This document shows, piece by piece, positions 7,355 through 16,001 of a stretch of DNA of 43,963 nt. The position numbers and the translations under genes are program-made. Origin of the DNA: Acidisphaera sp. L21. Its GTDB lineage: Bacteria; Pseudomonadota; Alphaproteobacteria; Acetobacterales; Acetobacteraceae. The stretch lies in NCBI RefSeq assembly GCF_009765685.1, contig NZ_LMUY01000145.1, positions 163,827 to 207,789 on the forward strand, written 5' to 3'. Position 1 is the stretch's first letter; each line of letters starts with the position of its first letter. Under the pieces are notes generated by a model. The model was given only the letters and a program-made list of their open reading frames with translations. It made no database searches and was not told the DNA's origin.

Positions 7355-8884
7355 TCATGCGCGGAGCGGGGCCGCATTGGATTTGCGGTCCTGGTCCAGG
7401 CTGTCGGCGGCAATCCAACCGGACATCAGCACCATCGGCATGCCCGGCCCGGGATGCGCCGCACCGCCTGCCAGATACAGCCCGGCGAGGTCACGTGACC
7501 GATTGCCGGGCTTAAAGGCGCCGAGATATTTGCCGTGGCTGGCCAGGCCGTAGATGGCGCCGTTCAGCACACGGTAGCGCTCGTGGATGTCGGCGGGGGT
7601 CAGCGTCCGCTCCACCACGATGCGGCTTTCCAGATCGGGCATGCCGGCGCACCGGGCCAGCTTTTCCAGGATCACCTTGCGATACGCCGGCAGCATCTTC
7701 GTCCAGTCATGATGCGGCCGCAAATAGGGGGTGTGGACCAGGACATACAACGCTTCGCCACCCGGCGGGGCAACGCCGGGTTCGGTGCGGGAAGTCGCAG
7801 CGATGTAGCAGGTCGGGTCCGGTGCAGGCTCGCCCTTGTTGTAGATCCAGTCGAACTCCTCCTCCGGATCGCGGGAGAAGACGAAGTCGTGGTGCAGCAA
7901 ATGGTCGTAGGCGCGGTCCAGGCCCAGATATAGCACCACGCCGGAACACGCCGGCTCCCGCTTCCACCGCTTGCCAAAGGTGGCGGCGGGCTTGCCACCG
8001 ACCAGTTCGCGATAGGTGCGCACGCTGTCCATGTTGGACACGACGGACGAGACCGGCACGATCTCGCCCGCCTCCGTCTCCACTGCGCTCGCCACGCCGC
8101 GGTCGGCAACGATGCGGCTGATGCCGGTGTTTAGGCGGATCTCGACGCCCAACTCCTCCGCCAGCTTGGCCAGGGCCACCGGCACGGCGCGGGTGCCGCC
8201 CATGGGATACCAGACGCCGCCATCCGTCTGCATATGCCCGATCGAACACAGCACTGCGGGCGAGTTATACGGCGAAGACCCGACATACTGGACGAAATGG
8301 TCCAGCATCTGCGCGACCCGGCCGTCCGGCACCTTCTTGCGGATCTGCTTGGCGACGGTGCTGCCCATCTTCAGGCTCAGCACGTCGCGCAGCGTGTCGA
8401 GGTCCATGTTCTTCTTGAAGTCCATGGTGTCCCAAAGGTCTTCCACGGAGCGCCAGAAGAAGAATTTCTGGCTGACGTCGTGCAGCCCCTCGCTCATCTT
8501 CAGGAAGTCACGGTAGCCCTGGGCGTTGCCGGGGCTGAACGCGTCCAGATTGCCGGCCATCTTTTCGGTGTTTTCGGTCAAGTCGAGCACGGCGCCATCG
8601 TCGAAGAAGCAACGCCATTGCGGGTCCAGCCGGCGCAGGTCCAGTGCCTGGTCGATGTCGCGACCCGCCTCGGCGAAGATGCGGCGCAGCACGGCGGGCA
8701 CGGTCAGGATGGTCGGCCCCATGTCGAACCGGAAGCCGGCTTCCTCCCATTGCGCGGCCTTGCCGCCGACCCAGTCATTCTTCTCGAACAGGATCACCTT
8801 GTGGCCGCGCGCCGCCAGGGTGCAGGCCGCTGCCAGGCCGCCCAGGCCGCCGCCGATGACGGCAACGGGGTTCAAATTGCTCAT
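7355..8884 (-). CDS. CrtI/CrtN-family carotenoid desaturase or oxidase
   Basis: This 509-residue FAD-dependent enzyme belongs to the phytoene desaturase/CrtN-CrtP family. The N-terminal dinucleotide fold reads AVIGGGLGGLAAACTLAARG followed by KVILFEKNDWVGGKA. FDMGPTILTVP and the C-terminal LAGGAAHPGPGMPMVLMSGW are the family substrate and FAD signatures. The GGxxHPGPGMPMVLMSG ending is typical of CrtN-like enzymes of squalene-derived C30 pathways as I recall them. The start ATG overlaps the upstream desaturase stop (8881-8884, ATGA). Two homologous desaturases in a row suggest successive desaturation and terminal methyl oxidation of a linear carotenoid. Which of the two does which step is not clear. 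Confidence 0.88.
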   Translation of the reverse strand: MSNLNPVAVIGGGLGGLAAACTLAARGHKVILFEKNDWVGGKAAQWEEAGFRFDMGPTILTVPAVLRRIFAEAGRDIDQALDLRRLDPQWRCFFDDGAVLDLTENTEKMAGNLDAFSPGNAQGYRDFLKMSEGLHDVSQKFFFWRSVEDLWDTMDFKKNMDLDTLRDVLSLKMGSTVAKQIRKKVPDGRVAQMLDHFVQYVGSSPYNSPAVLCSIGHMQTDGGVWYPMGGTRAVPVALAKLAEELGVEIRLNTGISRIVADRGVASAVETEAGEIVPVSSVVSNMDSVRTYRELVGGKPAATFGKRWKREPACSGVVLYLGLDRAYDHLLHHDFVFSRDPEEEFDWIYNKGEPAPDPTCYIAATSRTEPGVAPPGGEALYVLVHTPYLRPHHDWTKMLPAYRKVILEKLARCAGMPDLESRIVVERTLTPADIHERYRVLNGAIYGLASHGKYLGAFKPGNRSRDLAGLYLAGGAAHPGPGMPMVLMSGWIAADSLDQDRKSNAAPLRA

Positions 8885-10440
8885 ACTGTCTCCGCAATGG
8901 CGGGTTCGTAGCGCGGGCTGTCCATCAGCGATGGGGCCCAGTGCGGGGTCAGCCCCAAATCGTCCACCATCAAACGGCTGGTGATGCGGGCGCTTTCGAA
9001 AATGACGGGCAGGCCACTGCCGGGGTGGGTGCCGCCGCCGACGAGGTAGACGCCGTCCAGATCCTCGAACCGGTTATGCGGCCGACGGTGCAGCATCTGT
9101 TGCAGCGTATGCGACAGATTGAAGGTGGCGCCGCGGAACACGTTCAGGTCGATTTCCCAATCGGTGGGAGTCATCACCTTCTCGAACACGATGCGCTTTT
9201 CGATGTCATGCACGCCGAGCCGTTCCAGCTGCCGCAATGCCAGCGCGCGGTAGCTTGCCTGCTCCGCGGCCCAGTCGATGCCGGCGCCCACGCGGTTGCC
9301 GACGGGCACCAGCACATACAACGTGGAGTAGCCACAGGGCGCCAATGCCGGGTCGGTGACGCAGGCGTTCTGCACGTAAATCGATGGATCGCTCGGTGCC
9401 AACCCGTCCTCGATCTCCTGAACATTGCGGCGGTAGTCCTTGGACAGGAAGATCGTGTGGTGTGCGAGATCCGGCAGATCGCCCTTGATGCCGAGATACA
9501 GCATGAAGGTGGAGCAGGAGAATTTCTTCTTCGCCAGCTTCCGGTCGGTCCATTTGCGGCGCAGCCGGTCGGGCACCAGCGTGGCCATCGCCTGAGCGAA
9601 ATCGGCGTTGATCACCAGCGAGTCGAACCTTGCCTCCCCAGCAGCGGTGCGTAACCCCGTAGCGCGGTGCCGTTCGAACAGGATCTCCTGCACCTTCTCG
9701 CCCATTCGGAACTTGACGCCCATGTCGCGGGCAATCCGCTCCATCGCGGTCATGACGGCACCGCAGCCGCCGCGCGGGTGGAACACGCCGAACTCGTATT
9801 CCATGAACGACAGGATGGTGAACAGGCTGGGGCAGCGGAACGGCGACATGCCCAGGTATTTCGCCTGGAACGAGAAGGCCAGCCGAACCCGCTCGTCACT
9901 GAAATAGGTCGCGAGGTCCGAATCCACGGTCCGGTGCGGCCGCATCAGTTTCAGCGAACTGAGCATCTTGCGGCGAAACAGGTCGCGCGGGCTGTTGAAC
10001 GGCGATTCCAGGATCGGCCGGAATGCTGCAAGCTTTGCCCGATTGTCGGCGAAGAACCGCGGCAGGGCGGCGGCGTCCGCCGGGGCGATCTTGGCGATCT
10101 CCTGCGCCAGCCGGTCCATGTCGCTGGTAGCCTGGATCTCTCCCCCGGCCTCAAACACCAGATGGTACTGCGGGTCCAGCCGGATCAGGTCCACTTCGTG
10201 CCGCAGATCGCGCCCGCAGGCGGCGAAGATGTCCTCCAGCACGCGGGGATATAGGAAGAAGGTCGGCCCGGTGTCGAATTGGAAGGTGCCAGCAGCGCTC
10301 GGCGCCTCGATAGTGGCGGACCGGCCGCCGACTTTGGCGTGCGACTCGAACACCGTGACGTCGGCACCTGCCTGGGCCAGCAGCATCGCCGCCGCCAGTC
10401 CGCCCGGCCCGGCGCCGATGACGCCGATGCGCTTCTGCAT
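8881..10440 (-). CDS. CrtI/CrtN-family carotenoid desaturase, first gene of the carotenoid operon
   Basis: The 519-residue product has the FAD-binding GVIGAGPGGLAAAMLLAQAG and VTVFESHAKVGGRSA, then FDTGPTFFLYPRVLEDIF, which is characteristic of the CrtI/CrtN family. VYLVGGGTHPGSGLPVIFES is the C-terminal signature. The ATG at 10440 gives the usual MxKRIGVIGAG start; a GTG seven codons earlier (10461) is also in frame. No crtB/crtM synthase gene is seen nearby, so the substrate would come from elsewhere, possibly from squalene made by HpnCDE. The gene diverges from the M20 peptidase gene across a 200-base gap in which no convincing promoter could be picked out. Family firm, exact reaction inferred. 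Confidence 0.87.
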   Translation of the reverse strand: MQKRIGVIGAGPGGLAAAMLLAQAGADVTVFESHAKVGGRSATIEAPSAAGTFQFDTGPTFFLYPRVLEDIFAACGRDLRHEVDLIRLDPQYHLVFEAGGEIQATSDMDRLAQEIAKIAPADAAALPRFFADNRAKLAAFRPILESPFNSPRDLFRRKMLSSLKLMRPHRTVDSDLATYFSDERVRLAFSFQAKYLGMSPFRCPSLFTILSFMEYEFGVFHPRGGCGAVMTAMERIARDMGVKFRMGEKVQEILFERHRATGLRTAAGEARFDSLVINADFAQAMATLVPDRLRRKWTDRKLAKKKFSCSTFMLYLGIKGDLPDLAHHTIFLSKDYRRNVQEIEDGLAPSDPSIYVQNACVTDPALAPCGYSTLYVLVPVGNRVGAGIDWAAEQASYRALALRQLERLGVHDIEKRIVFEKVMTPTDWEIDLNVFRGATFNLSHTLQQMLHRRPHNRFEDLDGVYLVGGGTHPGSGLPVIFESARITSRLMVDDLGLTPHWAPSLMDSPRYEPAIAETV

Positions 10441-10640
10441 ACCGGGACGGCTCAACCCCACAATCCCCCGGCGACTCGTGCGTGCAGGGGGTAGGCAGGA
10501 ATGATGGGCATGGGCAGACCTTACCTTTTATCCATCTCGTCCGGAACACCGGCGAACTGCAAGGGCAATTGGGGTCGAACCGGCTCTTGTCACCAGGCGA
10601 GCCGAGCGCATTCTGCCGCCGCACCTTCTGGAATTTCCGC

Positions 10641-11945
10641 ATGCCCCAACCCTCGCTCGACCCCGCCCTTCGCGGTGCCATCCTGGCCGCCATCGATGCG
10701 CAGGCCGGGGAGGGGGTGACGCTGCTGGAGGGATTGGTGCGCCATCGCTCGCTGCTCGGGGAGGAGCACGGTGCCATCGACGCCATGGCCGCCGCCTACG
10801 AGGGCCTGGGTCTGGCACCGAGGAAAGTGCCGTTGGACGTGGATGCGCTGGCCAAGGTGCCGGGCTTCTCGCCCCCGCTGATCTCCTACGCCGGGCGGGA
10901 CAACGTGGTCGCGATCCATCGTCCGGTGAACGCCACCGGACGGTCTCTGATGCTGCAGGGCCATGTCGACGTGGTGCCCGAGGGCGCGGCCGATCTGTGG
11001 ACCACGCCGCCCTTCCAACCGAGCATTCGCGACGGCCGCATGTATGGCCGCGGCGCCGGGGACATGAAAGCCGGCCTGGCCAGCATCGTGATGGCGGTGC
11101 GCGCGCTGCACGCCGCCGGCGTCCAACCCGCTGCCGAACTGCAACTCGCCGCCGTGATCGAGGAAGAATGCACCGGCAACGGCGCGCTCGCCGTAATGCA
11201 TGCACTGCCGATGCCCGACGCCTGCCTCATTCCCGAGCCCGGCCCTGGCTTCGCCGCCATCTACGTGGCGGAGGTGGGGGTGATCTGGGCCTGGGTCACC
11301 GTCACCGGCCGCCCGGTCCATGTCCGCGAGGCGCATGCCGGCGTCAGCGCGATCCAGGCTGCCGCCATCGTGGCGGAGGCGTTCGGCCGCTACGAGGACG
11401 AGGCCAATCGCGCCGAACGCCGCCATCCCGCGTTTGCCGGGGACAACCATCCGATCAATGTGAATATCGGCACCATCGAGGGTGGCGAGTGGAACAGCTC
11501 CGTCGCCACCCGCGCCAAGCTGGGCATCCGCGTCGGCGTGATGCCGGGCCAATCCTGCTTCGCCGTAAAGGCGGAGATCGAGGCGCTGGTCGCCAAGACC
11601 GCCCACGACGAGCGGCTGCGCGGCGCCATGCTGTCGGTGGAGTTCAAGGGCTTCATGGCCGATGGCTGCGTGTTCCCGGCGGATCAACCGATCGCCCAAC
11701 TCGTCTCCGCCCAGCACGAGGCGGTGGCTGGCGAGCCGGTGCGCCATTACTGCGCCGCCGGGCTGACGGACGCGCGGCATTACGTGCTGGCGGGTGGCAC
11801 GCAGGCGACCTGCTACGGCCCCGACGCGCAGAATATCCATGGCATCGACGAAAGCGTCGGCCTGGACTGCATCATCCAGACGACGAAGGTCATCGCGCTG
11901 ACAATTGCCGAGTGGTGCGGGCTGGAGCACCGGCCGTCGCGCTGA
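10641..11945 (+). CDS. M20 family metallopeptidase/deacylase (ArgE/DapE-like)
   Basis: This 434-residue zinc-dependent amidohydrolase shows the M20 metal-site set: LQGHVDVVP (His, Asp), GRGAGDMKAG (bridging Asp), AAVIEEECTGNGA (Glu general base and ligand), PEPG (acid ligand) and IHGIDE (His ligand). The dimerisation domain lies between about residues 200 and 310. Homologues include acetylornithine deacetylase, succinyl-diaminopimelate desuccinylase and aminoacylases, and nothing here picks one. The start codon ATG is preceded by a weak CTGGA at about 10 bases. It ends in a four-base overlap with the MOSC gene if that starts at CTG. No arginine or lysine pathway genes are adjacent, so a general amino-acid deacylase role is as likely as ArgE. 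Confidence 0.88.
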   Translation: MPQPSLDPALRGAILAAIDAQAGEGVTLLEGLVRHRSLLGEEHGAIDAMAAAYEGLGLAPRKVPLDVDALAKVPGFSPPLISYAGRDNVVAIHRPVNATGRSLMLQGHVDVVPEGAADLWTTPPFQPSIRDGRMYGRGAGDMKAGLASIVMAVRALHAAGVQPAAELQLAAVIEEECTGNGALAVMHALPMPDACLIPEPGPGFAAIYVAEVGVIWAWVTVTGRPVHVREAHAGVSAIQAAAIVAEAFGRYEDEANRAERRHPAFAGDNHPINVNIGTIEGGEWNSSVATRAKLGIRVGVMPGQSCFAVKAEIEALVAKTAHDERLRGAMLSVEFKGFMADGCVFPADQPIAQLVSAQHEAVAGEPVRHYCAAGLTDARHYVLAGGTQATCYGPDAQNIHGIDESVGLDCIIQTTKVIALTIAEWCGLEHRPSR

Positions 11946-12430
11946 ACCCCAATTCGCCGCTGGCCCGGTTGCTGGGGGCGCCGGTGCGGCCCGGCGTTGT
12001 GCGCTGGATTGGCCTCCGGCCCGGGCGCCGCGAGCCGCTCGTGCCGGTGCAGACCGCGATGCTGGAGCCGGGTGTCGGCCTTGTCGGGGATCGCTGGAGC
12101 GGCCGGCCCACTGGCGGGCGGCAAGTGAGCCTGCTGGCGGAGGAGCATCTGCACGCCATCGCCAGCTTCCTAGGCCGCGAGGTCTCGCCCGATCTGCTCC
12201 GCCGCAACATTCTGGTGCGTGGCATCAACCTGCTGGCGCTGAAGGACCACCAGGTGCGGATCGGCGCCGCCCTGCTGGAGATTTCCGGCGAATGCCACCC
12301 GTGCTCCCGCATGGAAGAGATCTTTGGCCCCGGCGGCTACAACGCGGTGCGCGGCCAGGGCGGCATGACCGCCCGGGTGATCGAACCCGGCGAGATCCGC
12401 GTCGGCGACCCGGTCGCACGGGTGGACTGA
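11942..12430 (+). CDS. MOSC domain-containing protein
   Basis: MOSC domains occur in molybdenum-cofactor sulfurase-related proteins and in YiiM-type enzymes that use a conserved cysteine. The 162-residue product includes AMLEPGVGLVGDRW, QVSLLAEEHL, LLRRNILVRGINLLAL and the Cys-bearing ISGECHPCSRMEEIFG, all family-like. No ATG lies near the expected N-terminus. The reading that best fits the family start (NPNSPLARLLGAPVRPG) begins at CTG 11942 and overlaps the M20 stop by four bases (CTGA). GTG at 11912 or 11915, deeper inside the M20 gene, is the alternative. Function unknown beyond the family; it converges on the GNAT gene with a 2-base gap. Confidence 0.8.
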   Translation: MNPNSPLARLLGAPVRPGVVRWIGLRPGRREPLVPVQTAMLEPGVGLVGDRWSGRPTGGRQVSLLAEEHLHAIASFLGREVSPDLLRRNILVRGINLLALKDHQVRIGAALLEISGECHPCSRMEEIFGPGGYNAVRGQGGMTARVIEPGEIRVGDPVARVD

Positions 12431-12432
12431 AA

Positions 12433-12918
12433 CTACGGCAGCGACCGCGCCAGATAGCGCACGGTCTTGCTGCCGCCGTGGATGCTGGCGCTGCCCACGA
12501 CCGCAAACCCCAGCCGGGCGTGGAAGGCATCCGATCCTGGATTTGGCGGATCGGAGTTCACTTCGCAAACCACCTGCGAATACCCATCCGCCGCTGCTTT
12601 TGCGAACAGGGCGTCATACAACAACCTGGCATAGCCGCGACCGCGTGCGGCCGGCGCGATGACGACGCGATCGACATAGACGAACCGCGAATACCGGGCG
12701 TGGAACCACAGGAAATTTGGACTGTCATAGTCGGCGTGTTGGTCCATCACCAGCAGCAGCGCATCCGCCGCCCCGATCCGCGCCGCCAGATAGGCCGTGC
12801 CGACCAGATGGCGCAGCCGGTCCAGGTCCAGCCAAGACAACTCTGCAGCATGGGCATTGTTCAGGGCGAGTAAGGGGCTACCTGGCCTGATTTCGCCCGA
12901 AATGATCGGTTCCAACAT
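12433..12918 (-). CDS. GNAT family N-acetyltransferase
   Basis: The 161-residue product has the GNAT fold signatures: the beta4 strand FVYVDRVVIAPAARGRGYARLLYDALFAKA containing the acetyl-CoA-binding RGRGYA loop, then VVCEVNSDPPNPGSDAFHARLGF, the motif B region. The N-terminal half is less conserved and could hold the substrate site. It has an ATG start and converges on the MOSC gene. The acetyl acceptor is unknown, and no neighbouring pathway gene suggests one. A strain-specific detoxification or modification role is possible but not supported directly. Confidence 0.85.
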   Translation of the reverse strand: MLEPIISGEIRPGSPLLALNNAHAAELSWLDLDRLRHLVGTAYLAARIGAADALLLVMDQHADYDSPNFLWFHARYSRFVYVDRVVIAPAARGRGYARLLYDALFAKAAADGYSQVVCEVNSDPPNPGSDAFHARLGFAVVGSASIHGGSKTVRYLARSLP

Positions 12919-12968
12919 AATCCCGGGATGATAGAGCCAACGCGTCGCAGGCGCACCAGCCGGGCGAC

Positions 12969-14192
12969 CTATTGGGACAGCAGCAGTGCCAGCGCCTCGT
13001 CCGGGCCAGAGAGGATTTCCACAAGGCGCACGCGATCCGCCAGGCCGAGCCCGTTGGTGTGGTCGCGGAACTGGGCAGATAGGGATTGCATCAGCGCATC
13101 GTAATGCTCGCCACTGCCAAGGCGGCGGCCGGCGCTTTCCAGCCGGCGCAGGTCGCGGGCAGTGGCTTCCATGGCGCCCAATGCCTCGTCCCCGCCCTCA
13201 ATCGTCACGGCGACTGCAGCCTGCGACGTGGCGCTAGCCATGGCGCGGTCGAACCGGCGGCGGCACAACGCATCGGCCTCGCGCCGGATCTGCTCCAGGC
13301 GGCGCCGGCGCTCCGGGTTGGTGTGCGCGGTTTCTTCCAGCCCGGTCAGCAGGGAGGCGACGCGGGCGGCCTCGATCGCAGCCTCGGTCGCGTCACCATT
13401 ATCGGCGGCGCCGTCTGCCATGGACGCCTGCAGCGAGGCGAGCGTGTGGTCCATCGCCCGATCGGTCGCCGGGCTGCGCGCATGGCTGGGCATCTCCGCC
13501 GCCAAGGCCAGCACGCGGGAGGGCACGGGCAAGCGCGCTAGCAACACCGACACCAGCGTCGTCATCGCAAGCGCGCCGCGCGGCTCGGTGCGGGACAGCA
13601 CGGCCCGGATGGCGGCATCGCCCGGCGCCGCGCGGGACAGCGCCAGGTCCTCGATCTCCGACGCCTCCGCCAGGATGGCCGCGATCACGCCGACCAGTTG
13701 GGTGAAATCCGCGTCTTTGAGGCCGGATGTTTCCGCCCAGTCCGGCGGCGCGCGCATGCCCTGCATCGCTTCCGCGGCGGTCGACCACAGCGCGCCACCC
13801 AGCGTCGCGATGGCCCGGCGATCATCCGGTGCCACGCGGCAGGCATCCGGTTCCAACATCTCGGCAAGCCTTGGCAGCGCCGCCTGGACGGCATTGCCCA
13901 GCGCCGATAAAGCCTGGCGGGGAATGCCGACCTCGCCACGCCGCCACCGCGTGCCGGCGATGATGACGGAGTCGAGCGGGCTGAACAGCAGCCGGGTGAC
14001 GGTGAACGGGCGCGCCGGGCGGATCTGCGCCAACCGTCCCCGCAGCGGCGCAATGAGCGAATCGGCCTGCCCGCGGTCCGGCATGTCGTCCACCATGGCG
14101 ACGACGCGGGCGATTTGGGCGTCGCGCGCCTGCGCCAACCCGGCAACGACCTCGCGAACCTTGGCATCGGTGGGTTTGGGTTGTGTCAGCAT
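12969..14192 (-). CDS. Conserved protein of unknown function (downstream member of an overlapping pair)
   Basis: This 407-residue protein is mostly alpha-helical, with Arg/Ala-rich helices and a coiled-coil-like stretch near residues 290-330 (RRRRLEQIRREADALCRRR). No catalytic motif or transmembrane segment was recognised. The motif FTVTRLLFSPLDSVI near residues 65-80 looks characteristic of a conserved family, but I cannot name it. The ATG at 14192 overlaps the end of the upstream gene by seven bases (14186-14192). The two proteins are thus probably co-translated and may work as a pair. Nothing in the context (GNAT on one side, AlkA on the other) suggests a function. Confidence 0.7.
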   Translation of the reverse strand: MLTQPKPTDAKVREVVAGLAQARDAQIARVVAMVDDMPDRGQADSLIAPLRGRLAQIRPARPFTVTRLLFSPLDSVIIAGTRWRRGEVGIPRQALSALGNAVQAALPRLAEMLEPDACRVAPDDRRAIATLGGALWSTAAEAMQGMRAPPDWAETSGLKDADFTQLVGVIAAILAEASEIEDLALSRAAPGDAAIRAVLSRTEPRGALAMTTLVSVLLARLPVPSRVLALAAEMPSHARSPATDRAMDHTLASLQASMADGAADNGDATEAAIEAARVASLLTGLEETAHTNPERRRRLEQIRREADALCRRRFDRAMASATSQAAVAVTIEGGDEALGAMEATARDLRRLESAGRRLGSGEHYDALMQSLSAQFRDHTNGLGLADRVRLVEILSGPDEALALLLSQ

Positions 14193-15292
14193 CCGGCGAG
14201 CAGTGCTTCGTTGCGCGCGATCATGTCCTGCACGTGATGGCCGGTGCGCCAATCCTCGTGGCCGGTCACCAGGCGGTGGGTGCGGCGTGGCGCCTCGATT
14301 TCGATATGGAACCCGACCCATTCGCCGGCTTCCCGCGGAATGATCGGCAGCATGGCACCGATTTCGTCCAGGGCGTCGCGGCGGGCGGCGATCTTTTCGG
14401 ACCGCGACCAAAGCCGGCATATCCGTTCCCACCCATCCATCAACCAGTCGGTTCGGGTCAGTTGACGGCTGACCCCGGCAGGGTCGGTGCGCCAGGCGCC
14501 CAGCAAATCCAGCAGATTGTCGGCCAAGGCGCGGGCCTGGCCGAGTGTGACGTCGACACATTCCACCGTCATGTTCGCGGTGGCGACGACCATCTGGACC
14601 AGCCCGGGGACCTGGTCGTCCAGGTCCAAGGGGAAATCGAGCATTTCTTTGCGCATCAACTTGAGCGACGCCAGCGCATGCGGCAGCCGGGCGCGGGTGG
14701 CGCGGGCGCCGACCCCGACGGGGTTGAACAGAGTGGCGAGGCCTTCCAGGGCGACGCCGATCATCTCGTTATCCTGGCGCAATTGCGGCGCGATCTGCGT
14801 GATCACCCGGCGGGCGCGCTGCTCCAGCGCGGCAGGTCGCTCGTCCTCCGGCCGGATGGTCGATGTGCCCGGCAATTCGGCCTGCTGTACCAAGCGCAGC
14901 AGCAATTCGAAGTTGGTGTAGACCCGGCTCTCCTCCTCCTCCGCGAGCGCGGAACTGGCGGCGGAGATCGCGGCACGTCCGGCCAGCCCTTGGGAGGCGA
15001 CATGGCGGGTGGCATTGCGGATGCTCGCCGGCGTCACGCCCCGCAGCCCGGCAATCTGCTCGGTCAGTTGAACGTCGTGGACGGTCGGGCGGCAGATACT
15101 GCGCAGCCCGGTCCAGGGCAGGATGTATTCGCCGCGGCCGCCAGACGGGTTGGGAACGATCAGCTCCAGCCCAAACCGGTCCGCCGGGCGCACGCGGGCG
15201 CCGGCCAGCACCGGGGTGGTGAATGACACGGACGCCCCCCGTTCCAGGAAGGTCGTCGGCTGAAAGCTCTGGTTCGCTGTACGATTCGGCAC
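14186..15292 (-). CDS. Conserved protein of unknown function (upstream member of an overlapping pair)
   Basis: The 368-residue protein begins with GTG at 15292 and has a beta-rich N-terminal segment (ASVSFTTPVLAGARVRPAD, LELIVPNPSGGRGEYILPW) followed by a helical body. No signal peptide, membrane helix or known active site was found. It overlaps the next gene, also unknown, by seven bases. The N-terminal WTGLRSICRPTVHD region looks like a conserved core. The two proteins are candidates for a co-evolving module. The function is not inferable from this window. Confidence 0.7.
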   Translation of the reverse strand: MPNRTANQSFQPTTFLERGASVSFTTPVLAGARVRPADRFGLELIVPNPSGGRGEYILPWTGLRSICRPTVHDVQLTEQIAGLRGVTPASIRNATRHVASQGLAGRAAISAASSALAEEEESRVYTNFELLLRLVQQAELPGTSTIRPEDERPAALEQRARRVITQIAPQLRQDNEMIGVALEGLATLFNPVGVGARATRARLPHALASLKLMRKEMLDFPLDLDDQVPGLVQMVVATANMTVECVDVTLGQARALADNLLDLLGAWRTDPAGVSRQLTRTDWLMDGWERICRLWSRSEKIAARRDALDEIGAMLPIIPREAGEWVGFHIEIEAPRRTHRLVTGHEDWRTGHHVQDMIARNEALLAGC

Positions 15293-15326
15293 GGCTTGAT
15301 GCTACGGCAAGCCTATTAACAGCCCG

Positions 15327-15968
15327 TTAGTCAGCCGGGTCATCCATGCTGGGACGCCCGGTGCGGAACCGCCAATGGTGCCATAGCAGCCGGGCGGCAA
15401 GCGCACGGTGTGGCGCCCAGGCAGCGGCGATCTGGCGGAGTGCCACGGGGGTGGGCCGCGCTGGCAGCCCCTTCAGGTCGGCGACGGCTGCGGCCAGCGC
15501 CAAATCGCCGGCGGGAAACACATCCTCCCGCGCCAAGGCAAACAGCAGATAAACCTCGGCCGTCCATCGCCCCATACCGCGCACGGCGGACAAGGCGGCG
15601 ACGGCTGATTCGTCATCCATCGCAGCAAGTGCGTCGGCATGCAGCCGTCCGTCCGAGAATGCGAGGGCAAGGGCACGGCTATGCGCCATCTTCGGCCGGG
15701 ACAGGCCGGCCCCGCGGAGTGCCTCGTCATCCAGCAGCAGAAACTCGGCGGGGTGCAGTGCGCCGGGTATCGCCGCCAGGCGGCGCCAGATGGCCGCGGC
15801 AGCGGCGTTGCTGATCTGCTGGCCCATGATCGCCTGCAGCAGGCCGGGAAAGCCGACAGCGCGGGTGCGCCACGGCAGCGGCCCAGCCGCGACCTCGATC
15901 CCGGCAAGATCCGGGTCGAGGAGAAGAAGCTGGGCGATGGCCGCGCGGGCGTTGTCGGGCAGGGTCAC
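15327..15968 (-). CDS. DNA-3-methyladenine glycosylase II (AlkA-type HhH-GPD)
   Basis: The enzyme removes alkylated purines by cutting the N-glycosidic bond, leaving an abasic site. The 213-residue product has the HhH-GPD features: FPGLLQAIMGQQISNAAA early, then VRGMGRWTAEVYLLFAL (hairpin-helix-hairpin) and FPAGDLAL with the catalytic Asp. It is short compared with E. coli AlkA because the N-terminal beta domain is missing, which is common in other bacteria. Start GTG at 15968. It is in the same orientation as the two genes downstream but does not overlap them. Context does not add to the assignment. Confidence 0.9.
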   Translation of the reverse strand: MTLPDNARAAIAQLLLLDPDLAGIEVAAGPLPWRTRAVGFPGLLQAIMGQQISNAAAAAIWRRLAAIPGALHPAEFLLLDDEALRGAGLSRPKMAHSRALALAFSDGRLHADALAAMDDESAVAALSAVRGMGRWTAEVYLLFALAREDVFPAGDLALAAAVADLKGLPARPTPVALRQIAAAWAPHRALAARLLWHHWRFRTGRPSMDDPAD

Positions 15969-16001
15969 CCGGCAACGCTACGCCACCATCGCCCGCAGCC
16001 G

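Noticed and set aside
10441-10640. A promoter for the carotenoid operon in the 200-base divergent gap
   Set aside because: TTGCAG and GATAAA-like strings occur on the minus strand but the spacing (about 24 bases) is wrong, and no EcfG-type GGAAC-N-CGTT pair was found, so none is annotated.
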